Origin: Flavobacterium sp. ASV13
Lineage (GTDB): Bacteria; Bacteroidota; Bacteroidia; Flavobacteriales; Flavobacteriaceae
Length of the DNA stretch: 64,000 bases
NCBI RefSeq assembly: GCF_000745775.1
Contig: NZ_JQJY01000002.1
Coordinates: forward strand, 1 to 64,000
Direction: 5' to 3'
Of this stretch, positions 56,467 through 64,000 are shown in pieces. Position 1 is the stretch's first letter, and each line of letters opens with the position of its first letter. A model generated the notes under the pieces. It was not told where the DNA came from and made no database searches. It saw nothing but the letters and a program-made list of their open reading frames with translations. The position numbers and the translations under genes were made by a program.

Positions 56467-56907
56467 ATGAAAAAATTAGCTTTTTTATTTGTTTCAGTTG
56501 GTTTATTACTATCATCATGCAGTAGTAATGATAATGATGAAAATAACCCTGAAGCAAAAGCATCAATCGTTGGTAAATGGGAACTTACAAAAGGAGGAAA
56601 CATTTTAAATGGCAATCAACTTCTCTTACCTATTACTCCACAAGGCGGATGTAGCAATAACCAAATTGAATTTTTAGAAAATGGAAATTACAAAGAACTA
56701 CAATATGAATATGCTAATTCAAAATGTAAAGAATACAATAATGATGGGACATGGTCAAAATCAGATAACACCTTAAAAACTAAAGACATATTAAACAATG
56801 AATTAACTTACGAGATATTGAAGTTAGACGAAACAACTTTAAGACTAAAAATCACTAAAGGAAATGACAATGCCATTTATGCTTTAACCGAGTTTACAAG
56901 AAAGTAA
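56467..56907 (+). CDS. Lipocalin-like lipoprotein
   Basis: 146 residues; signal peptide and lipobox LLSSC (Cys18), an acidic Asn/Asp linker, then a lipocalin-like domain of about 110 residues starting SIVGKWELTKGG and containing EFLENGNYKELQ, GTWSKSDNTL and TTLRLKITKG, the usual pattern of Bacteroidota lipocalin-like lipoproteins. It is surface- or periplasm-anchored; the ligand is unknown. Confidence 0.85.
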   Translation: MKKLAFLFVSVGLLLSSCSSNDNDENNPEAKASIVGKWELTKGGNILNGNQLLLPITPQGGCSNNQIEFLENGNYKELQYEYANSKCKEYNNDGTWSKSDNTLKTKDILNNELTYEILKLDETTLRLKITKGNDNAIYALTEFTRK

Positions 56908-56978
56908 ATTATTACTAATTAAATTAAGTCTCACTTCATTTTGAAATGAGGCTTTTTTTATACCTTTAAAATAAAAAG

Positions 56979-57542
56979 ATGGAAAACAAAATTCGATGCA
57001 GCTGGTGCAATTCCAGCGATTTATACAAAAAATATCATGACGAAGAATGGGGCGTTCCAGTTTATGACGACCCAACTCTATTCGAATTTTTGATTTTGGA
57101 AACTTTTCAGGCTGGATTAAGCTGGATAACAATTTTGAATAAAAGAGAAAATTTCAGAGCTGCTTTCGATTATTTCGATTATAAAAAAGTAGCTGCTTAT
57201 TCTGAAGACAAAATCGAAGAATTAATGCAGAATACTGGAATTATCCGAAATAAACTAAAAATTAAAGCTGCAGTCTCAAATGCTAAAGCTTTTATGAAAG
57301 TTCAGGAAGAATTTGGCAGTTTCTCTGATTATATCTGGAAATATACAGATGGAAAGCCCATTATAAACAATCTAAAAACTTCAAAAGAAGCGCCAGCCAC
57401 TACTCCACTTTCAGATGAAATCAGTAAAGATTTGAAAAAAAGAGGTTTTAAATTTGTCGGTTCAACTGTAATATATGCGCACATGCAAGCCACCGGAATG
57501 GTCAATGATCATGCGGAGGATTGCTGGACGAGAACAAAATAA
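56979..57542 (+). CDS. tag: DNA-3-methyladenine glycosylase I
   Basis: 187 residues, standard for Tag. It removes 3-methyladenine from alkylated DNA. The N-terminal Zn-binding Cys (RCSWCN), HDEEWGVPVYDDPTLFEFL and the C-terminal HAEDC (His and Cys zinc ligands) are all present. It stands alone between a lipocalin-like gene and the thiamine cluster. Confidence 0.96.
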   Translation: MENKIRCSWCNSSDLYKKYHDEEWGVPVYDDPTLFEFLILETFQAGLSWITILNKRENFRAAFDYFDYKKVAAYSEDKIEELMQNTGIIRNKLKIKAAVSNAKAFMKVQEEFGSFSDYIWKYTDGKPIINNLKTSKEAPATTPLSDEISKDLKKRGFKFVGSTVIYAHMQATGMVNDHAEDCWTRTK

Positions 57543-57660
57543 AAGTTTTGTTTCAGGTTTCAAGTTTCAGGTTTCATTGCGATTGTAATAGAGACAAAAA
57601 ATTCTGTTCGAGTAGAACCTGAAACTTGAAATTTGAAACTTTTTTAAACTCTCAAACAAA
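57543..57660. repeat. Inverted TTTCAGGTTTCAAG-type intergenic repeat
   Basis: Words of the form GTTTCAGGTTTCAAGTTTCA on the left (57548-57575) are matched by CCTGAAACTTGAAATTTGAA on the right (57619-57638), so the region can fold back on itself. A related copy lies at 63918-63942. These words look like a dispersed repeat. No gene here. Confidence 0.6.
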
Positions 57661-57667
57661 AAATACA

Positions 57668-57675
57668 TATATTTG
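57668..57675 (+). promoter_or_regulatory. -7 promoter element of the thiamine operon
   Basis: TATATTTG matches TAnnTTTG and ends 7 bases before the TPP riboswitch; no clear TTTG lies at the usual distance. Confidence 0.55.
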
Positions 57676-57681
57676 CTTCAC

Positions 57682-57761
57682 ACTTTAGGGGTGTCTACAA
57701 CTTGTAGGCTGAGATTTTACCCTCTGAACCTGATCTAGTTCATACTAGCGTAGGGAAAAGT
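57682..57761 (+). promoter_or_regulatory. TPP riboswitch (THI element)
   Basis: Conserved aptamer words in order: P1 ACTTT, AGGGGTGTC, GGCTGAGA, ACCCTCTGAACCTGATCTAG, ACTAGCGTAGGGAAA and closing AAAGT (57757-57761). It binds thiamine pyrophosphate and should lower expression of the downstream thi genes. A hairpin ACGCAT/ATGCGT (57776-57790) follows with no T-run, so control is probably at translation or via an alternative fold. It is 77 bases before the thiS ATG. Confidence 0.95.
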
Positions 57762-57837
57762 AAGATGACTTCTGCACGCATTTTATGCGTTCTTGTAGCC
57801 ATTCCTAAAGTATATCTATATACTAAATTCAAAAGGA

Positions 57838-58044
57838 ATGGAACTAAAAATCAACCAACAAACTAAACATTTCAATGCTGAATCGCTAAGCGTTCAATCA
57901 TTGCTCGATCTCGAAATTCCGCATAAACAAAACGGAATCGCTGTTGCTATCAACAATACCGTTGTTCCAAAAACCAAATGGAACGAATTCTTCGTACAAG
58001 AAACTGACGAGATTTTAATTATTTCTGCTACTCAAGGCGGGTAA
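57838..58044 (+). CDS. thiS: Sulfur carrier protein ThiS
   Basis: 68 residues, ubiquitin-like; ends TQGG, the di-glycine tail that is adenylated and thiocarboxylated before passing sulfur to ThiG for thiazole formation. Typical ThiS pattern: LLDLEIPHKQNGIAVAINNTVV and LIISATQGG. First gene under the riboswitch. Confidence 0.95.
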   Translation: MELKINQQTKHFNAESLSVQSLLDLEIPHKQNGIAVAINNTVVPKTKWNEFFVQETDEILIISATQGG

Positions 58045-58078
58045 AATTTAAATTCTAAATCCAATTACATACTAGACG

Positions 58079-58104
58079 TAGACGCACTGCTGTGCGCCTC
58101 TACA
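58079..58104. repeat. REP-like palindromic element (single arm)
   Basis: Bases 58080-58104 are identical to the right arm of the element at 39779-39803 (AGACGCACTGCTGTGCGCCT and 5 more). It lies between thiS and thiC, inside the operon. Confidence 0.8.
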
Positions 58105-58129
58105 ATAACTCATAACCCATAACTCATAA

Positions 58130-59965
<1,836 letters not shown>

Positions 59966-59998
59966 GAGAAAATAGATTCAAGAAGAAAGAGAAAAGAT

Positions 59999-60601
59999 AT
60001 GATTGTGATTACGAGTCCTTTTGCTGTCGCAGATGAAATCAAAATAATTCATTCTTTATTTGAGGAAGGATTATCGTTGCTTCATATTCGGAAACCTGAT
60101 TTTTCTGAATTGGAAATGGCGCAATTTATTCATCCAATAAAAATGGAATTTAGATCGAAATTGGTTTTGCATAGCCATCATTTATTGGCAGAAGATTTTG
60201 GAATTAACCGAATTCATCTCTCTGAAAAAGAAAGAAACAAAAGCCAAGAATTTCCTGCAAGGTTCCCAAAACCTTGTAGGTATAATTCAACATCAACACA
60301 TTCTATTGAAGACTTTAATTCATTAGAAAGCAATTTTCATTATGCCTTCTTAAGTCCTGTTTTCAAAAGTATTTCAAAGGAAAATTATCATCCAAAAAAG
60401 GATTTATTCGAAGAAATAAAATCAAGAACAAATCACAAAACAAAAGTTGTCGCTTTAGGCGGAATTACTTCAGAAAACATTCAGGAAACTTTGGAAAAAG
60501 GTTTTGATGATGTCGCTCTTTTAGGAAGTATTTGGAATAATAAAAATCCATTAAATCAATTCAAATTATGTCAGCAAATCGCCCAATCGTACTCGCTATA
60601 G
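59999..60601 (+). CDS. Thiamine phosphate synthase-like protein (first ThiE copy) with palindrome insert
   Basis: 200 residues, ThiE/TenI fold: LLHIRKPDFSELE, KLVLHSH, INRIHLSEKER, STSTHS, FAFLSPVF-like FLSPVFKSISK and VVALGGITSENIQE. A 27-base palindromic element (60254-60280) sits in frame inside the gene and encodes about ARFPKPCRY just before STSTHS. The canonical ThiE residues for phosphate binding in the last strand (GIAV) are replaced by DDVALLG, so it might be a thiazole tautomerase (TenI) or an inactive relative instead of the main synthase. It overlaps thiD by 34 bases. Confidence 0.82.
   Translation: MIVITSPFAVADEIKIIHSLFEEGLSLLHIRKPDFSELEMAQFIHPIKMEFRSKLVLHSHHLLAEDFGINRIHLSEKERNKSQEFPARFPKPCRYNSTSTHSIEDFNSLESNFHYAFLSPVFKSISKENYHPKKDLFEEIKSRTNHKTKVVALGGITSENIQETLEKGFDDVALLGSIWNNKNPLNQFKLCQQIAQSYSL
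60254..60280. repeat. Palindromic element inside the thiE-like coding sequence
   Basis: CCTGCAAGGTT (60254-60264) and AACCTTGTAGG (60270-60280) pair over 11 bases with one G-T pair, loop CCCAA. It is richer in G+C than the surroundings and looks like a mobile palindrome that landed in frame. Confidence 0.7.
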
Positions 60602-61323
60602 CAGGTTTTGATCCTTCGGGAGGCGCTGGTGTTTTAGCCGATGCCAAAACTTTTGAAATGCATCAGGTCACTGGGTTTGCAATTACAACGGCAAATACCA
60701 TTCAGACCGAAAATAAATTTTATGAGATTCAATGGACAAATTTAAGCTTCGTGATTCGCTCTCTTGAAACACTTTTTTTAAGTTATAAAATTGAAGTGGT
60801 AAAAATTGGAATTGTTCCAACTCTTCATTATTTAAACCGAATTCTTTCGACCATAAAACTTTTATCTCCGTCAACAAAAATTGTTTGGGATCCGGTTTTG
60901 AAATCGACTACCGAATTTGAATTTATGAAAATTGAAGATCATTTAGACTTAGACAAGGTTTTGTCCAAAATTGATTTGATAACGCCTAATTACAATGAAA
61001 TTGAAATACTGTTTCCTGATTTTTTTCCAAACAAAATTTGGCAGGAAAATAAAATTCCAACTTCTATTTTATTAAAAGGCGGACATTCTACTTCTGAACC
61101 TGGTACAGATCGTCTTTTTCTGAAAAACAAAATAATTGATTTATTGCCCTCTGAAAAAAAATGCTTTGAAAAACACGGTTCCGGTTGTGTTTTATCTGCA
61201 TCAATAGCCTCAAATCTTGCGTTAGGACAAACTTTGCCCGAAGCTTGTCACAATGCCAAAACCTACATAGAAAAATATCTAAGTTCAACCTCAACCTTAA
61301 TGGGATATCACTATGTACAATAA
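60568..61323 (+). CDS. thiD: Hydroxymethylpyrimidine/phosphomethylpyrimidine kinase ThiD
   Basis: 251 residues. It phosphorylates HMP and HMP-P to HMP-PP, the pyrimidine donor for ThiE. AGFDPSGGAGVLADAKTFE is the family start; KTFEMHQVTGFAITTANTIQTEN and HGSGCVLSASIASNLALG (phosphate-binding anion hole and catalytic Cys region) follow. Start ATG overlaps the upstream gene by 34 bases and its end overlaps thiE by 11 bases. Confidence 0.95.
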   Translation: MSANRPIVLAIAGFDPSGGAGVLADAKTFEMHQVTGFAITTANTIQTENKFYEIQWTNLSFVIRSLETLFLSYKIEVVKIGIVPTLHYLNRILSTIKLLSPSTKIVWDPVLKSTTEFEFMKIEDHLDLDKVLSKIDLITPNYNEIEILFPDFFPNKIWQENKIPTSILLKGGHSTSEPGTDRLFLKNKIIDLLPSEKKCFEKHGSGCVLSASIASNLALGQTLPEACHNAKTYIEKYLSSTSTLMGYHYVQ

Positions 61324-61951
61324 ACTGCAATACATTTCACAAGGAAATACAATCGAAAAACAATTGTATAATATTCATCAGGCGCTTGATGCCGGCTGTG
61401 ACTGGATACAAATGCGATTTAAAAACCAGACCGCTAAAGATACTTTTGCTCTGGCAGAAGCTGTAAAATTTTTATGCGAAGAATATCTGGCGAATTTTAT
61501 TGTAAATGATGATTTACACCTTGCCGAACTAATTGCGGCAGATGGAGTACATCTTGGTTTAACTGATATGAAAATTGATGAAGCCAGAGCTATTTTAGGA
61601 AACACAAAAATTATTGGAGGAACGGCAAATACGTTTGAAGACATTCAAAACCATGCAAAAAATGGCGCTGATTACATTGGTTTAGGCCCTTTCCGATTTA
61701 CAAATACAAAAGAAAAATTAAGTCCGATTTTAGGTTTGTCAGGGTATTTTGAGATTCTCCAAAAAATGAAGAAAAATAAAATCACAATTCCCGTTTTTGC
61801 AATTGGCGGAATTACTCTGAAAGATATAAATCCGTTGATGGAAACCGGAATTTACGGTATTGCTGTTTCTGGACTTATTACAGAAAGCGATGAAAAAGAA
61901 AAATTAATTCAACAATTAAACGAAAAATTATATGCAAAAGTCATTGTTTAA
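61313..61951 (+). CDS. thiE: Thiamine phosphate synthase ThiE
   Basis: 212 residues. It joins HMP-PP and thiazole phosphate to thiamine phosphate. Full set of motifs: [54 protein letters not shown] and [29 protein letters not shown]. It is a better canonical match than the copy at 59999. Overlaps thiG by 20 bases. Confidence 0.96.
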   Translation: MYNKLQYISQGNTIEKQLYNIHQALDAGCDWIQMRFKNQTAKDTFALAEAVKFLCEEYLANFIVNDDLHLAELIAADGVHLGLTDMKIDEARAILGNTKIIGGTANTFEDIQNHAKNGADYIGLGPFRFTNTKEKLSPILGLSGYFEILQKMKKNKITIPVFAIGGITLKDINPLMETGIYGIAVSGLITESDEKEKLIQQLNEKLYAKVIV

Positions 61952-62708
61952 TATTGGTGATAAAACCTTAAAATCCCGCTTATTTCTAGGAACGGGAAAA
62001 TTTGGTTCAAATGAAGAAATGGAAAAAGCCATTTTAGCCTCAGAAAGTGAATTGGTCACAGTCGCTTTAAAACGCATCGATTTAGAAACCGATACTGATG
62101 CTATTTTATCGCATTTAAAACATCCGAATATTAATTTATTACCAAATACATCGGGAGCACGAAACGCAAAAGAAGCAGTTTTTGCCGCGCAATTGGCTCG
62201 TGAAGCTTTAGAAACAAACTGGGTAAAACTAGAAATTCATCCAGATCCAAAATACTTAATGCCAGATCCAATTGAAACTTTAAAAGCAACCGAAGAATTG
62301 GCTAAACTTGGTTTTATTGTCCTTCCATATATTCACGCTGATCCTGTTTTGTGTAAACATTTAGAAAGTGCTGGAACTGCTGCAGTAATGCCTTTGGGTT
62401 CCCCAATTGGAAGCAATAAAGGTTTAAAAACTATGGATTTTTTAGAAATTATAATCGAGCAAAGTACAGTTCCGGTTATTGTTGACGCTGGAATTGGCGC
62501 TCCTTCCGACGCCGCAAAAGCAATGGAAATTGGTGCCGATGCTGTTTTGGTTAATACTGCAATTGCCGTTGCCGGAAATCCAAGTTTAATGGCTGAAGCT
62601 TTTAAGGAAGCTGTCATTGCAGGGAGAAAAGCTTTTGAAGCTAAAGTTGCTTATCAGCAAAATTATGCTTCGGCTTCTAGTCCTTTGACTTCGTTTTTAT
62701 ATGACTAA
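61932..62708 (+). CDS. thiG: Thiazole synthase ThiG
   Basis: 258 residues, TIM barrel. It combines deoxyxylulose phosphate, the ThiS thiocarboxylate and dehydroglycine (from ThiH) into the thiazole. [27 protein letters not shown] (Lys for Schiff base is in the conserved LKR/later WVKLEIHPD region), [12 protein letters not shown] and [20 protein letters not shown] are typical. Confidence 0.97.
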   Translation: MQKSLFNIGDKTLKSRLFLGTGKFGSNEEMEKAILASESELVTVALKRIDLETDTDAILSHLKHPNINLLPNTSGARNAKEAVFAAQLAREALETNWVKLEIHPDPKYLMPDPIETLKATEELAKLGFIVLPYIHADPVLCKHLESAGTAAVMPLGSPIGSNKGLKTMDFLEIIIEQSTVPVIVDAGIGAPSDAAKAMEIGADAVLVNTAIAVAGNPSLMAEAFKEAVIAGRKAFEAKVAYQQNYASASSPLTSFLYD

Positions 62709-62804
62709 TTTTTTTTCAACCGCAAAGTTCGCAAAGACAAGCGCTAAGAACGCAAAGCTTTGCGAACCTTGCGTAAAACTTTGCGCTCTTTGCGGTTAAA
62801 CATT
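62709..62804. repeat. CGCAAAG-type dispersed inverted repeat between thiG and thiH
   Basis: AACCGCAAAG (62718-62727) at one end is the exact reverse complement of CTTTGCGGTT (62788-62797) at the other, and several GCAAAG/CTTTGC words lie between. It resembles a dispersed intergenic repeat; one frame through it extends thiH upstream but encodes only Arg/Leu-rich noise. Confidence 0.65.
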
Positions 62805-63917
62805 ATGACAACATTTAAATCTATTTTTGAGCAATATAATTGGGATGAAATTCAATCCAAAATATACAAAACCACATCAAAAGATGTCGAACGAACTTTG
62901 GCTAAAACCAAATACAATCTCGACGATTTCTTAATCTTAATCTCCCCTATTGCTCAAAATTATTTAGAACAAATGGCTCAAAAATGCCATGAAATCACTA
63001 AGAAACGTTTCGGAAAAACTATTCAAATGTATGCGCCGCTTTATTTGAGCAACGAATGTCAAAACATTTGTACGTATTGTGGTTTCAGTTTAGACAATAA
63101 AATCAAACGAAAAACGCTTTCTGATTCCGAAATAAAGCTCGAAGTTGAAGCTTTAAAAAATACTGGTTTTGACCACGTTCTATTGGTTACAGGCGAAGCG
63201 AATTATACGGTAAACATCAATTATTTCCTGAATGCTATTAATTTAATCAAAGAAGATTTCTCGATAATTTCTGTTGAAGTGCAACCACTTTCTACAGAAG
63301 ATTATGAACGTTTACATAACGCTGGAGTTTATTCGGTTTTGGTTTATCAGGAAACCTATCATCAGGAAGTTTATAAAAAGTACCATACAAAAGGTAAAAA
63401 ATCAAACTTCGATTATCGACTGGAAACTCCAGACCGAATTGGAACCGCAGGAATTCACAAAATTGGTTTGGGCGTTTTATTAGGTTTGGAAGATTGGCGG
63501 ACAGATAGTTTTTTCAATGCTTTGCATTTAGATTATTTGCAGAAGAAATACTGGCAAACGAAATACTCGGTTTCATTCCCACGCCTTCGTCCTGCTGAGG
63601 GAATTATCGAGCCCAATTTCATTATGGATGATAAAGATCTAACCCAATTAATTTGTGCTTACCGATTATGGAATGAAGATTTAGAAATTTCGATTTCAAC
63701 AAGAGAAAACGAAAAATTCAGAAACAATATCATCCCAATTGGCGTTACGAGCATGAGTGCAGGTTCTAAAACCAATCCGGGTGGTTATGTTGTCGATCCG
63801 CAGTCTTTGGAGCAATTTGAAATCAGCGATGAACGTTCAGCAGAAGAAATTTCAAAAATCATAAAAAATACAGGCTACGAACCCGTTTGGAAAGATTGGG
63901 ACAAAGTTTATAGTTGA
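62805..63917 (+). CDS. thiH: 2-iminoacetate synthase ThiH
   Basis: Radical-SAM tyrosine lyase that makes dehydroglycine for ThiG. 370 residues from ATG 62805 (MTTFKSIFEQYNW). The [4Fe-4S] motif is CQNICTYCGF. SVSFPRLRPAEG and the C-terminal GSKTNPGGY are typical. A longer frame from 62760 is an artefact of the repeat. Last complete gene of the cluster. Confidence 0.96.
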   Translation: MTTFKSIFEQYNWDEIQSKIYKTTSKDVERTLAKTKYNLDDFLILISPIAQNYLEQMAQKCHEITKKRFGKTIQMYAPLYLSNECQNICTYCGFSLDNKIKRKTLSDSEIKLEVEALKNTGFDHVLLVTGEANYTVNINYFLNAINLIKEDFSIISVEVQPLSTEDYERLHNAGVYSVLVYQETYHQEVYKKYHTKGKKSNFDYRLETPDRIGTAGIHKIGLGVLLGLEDWRTDSFFNALHLDYLQKKYWQTKYSVSFPRLRPAEGIIEPNFIMDDKDLTQLICAYRLWNEDLEISISTRENEKFRNNIIPIGVTSMSAGSKTNPGGYVVDPQSLEQFEISDERSAEEISKIIKNTGYEPVWKDWDKVYS

Positions 63918-63987
63918 AACGTTTCAGGTTTCAGGTTTCAAGTTTGTGAACTTAACATTTTACAATTCATAATTCACAATTAAAAAA

Positions 63988-64000
63988 ATGAGTATTATTC
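63988..64000 (+). CDS. Start of next gene (possible MoeB/ThiF-like), truncated by window end
   Basis: ATG at 63988 after a purine-rich tract, followed by codons for Ser-Ile-Ile before the edge. Bacteroidota thi clusters often have thiF/moeB here, which would activate ThiS, but four codons cannot show this. Confidence 0.3.

Noticed and set aside
62760..62804. N-terminal extension of thiH
   Set aside because: It is translated from the CGCAAAG repeat (MRTLRKTLRSLRLN) and is not part of the ThiH family; ATG 62805 fits.

Overview
The window looks like a chromosomal segment of a Flavobacterium-type member of the Bacteroidota. The evidence is the low G+C content, promoters of the TTTG-N17-21-TAnnTTTG form, few visible Shine-Dalgarno sequences, large secreted proteins built of Ig_7 (CHU_C-associated) modules, an alternative complex III (act) operon fused to an aa3-type oxidase, and a TPP-riboswitch-controlled thiamine cluster with two thiE-like genes. 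Most of it is core chromosome. I see no insertion sequence, prophage, integron, CRISPR array or rRNA gene.

Layout. Bases 1-4097 (minus) hold most of a giant modular surface adhesin that runs off the left edge. A gene-free AT-rich stretch of about 1 kb follows. Bases 5117-20806 (all minus) hold actABCDEF-coxB-coxA, an electron-transfer chain from quinol to oxygen, then, after a terminator and a new promoter, ruvB, a secreted esterase, a cytochrome P450 and queG. Bases 21025-22008 carry a SPOR-domain protein and a DUF4920 protein. Bases 22141-26817 (minus) are rimP-nusA-infB with a hairpin and T-run in the leader. Bases 26994-30271 (plus) encode a double universal stress protein, an aldehyde dehydrogenase and an AraC-type regulator. 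Two duplicated tRNA-Gln genes follow.

Bases 30825-36477 hold a TMEM260-like (DUF2723) membrane glycosyltransferase, a polysaccharide deacetylase, a thioredoxin-fold protein without cysteines and a metallophosphoesterase. Bases 36658-39603 (minus) hold an OmpR-type two-component system with three paralogous tiny secreted Lys/Ala-rich proteins. Two of their promoters share an 11-bp-period direct repeat at identical spacing from the -7 box. I regard this as the best candidate for an undescribed regulatory system here. Then come polA, a LacI-type regulator, two ferritin-like proteins, rplM-rpsI-rpsB-tsf (with a structured leader before rpsB), an M3 peptidase, a very long TraB/GumN protein, a queuosine-precursor transporter, two small lipoproteins and DNA-3-methyladenine glycosylase.

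Bases 57668-64000 (plus) are the thiamine cluster: promoter, TPP riboswitch, thiS, thiC, thiE-like, thiD, thiE, thiG, thiH and the first codons of the next gene. Together these genes make both the thiazole and pyrimidine moieties and couple them. Extragenic palindromes are scattered through the right half, and one palindrome lies inside the first thiE-like coding sequence.

Limits: all calls come from reading the sequence and recalling families. No alignment or database search was run, and domain boundaries are approximate.
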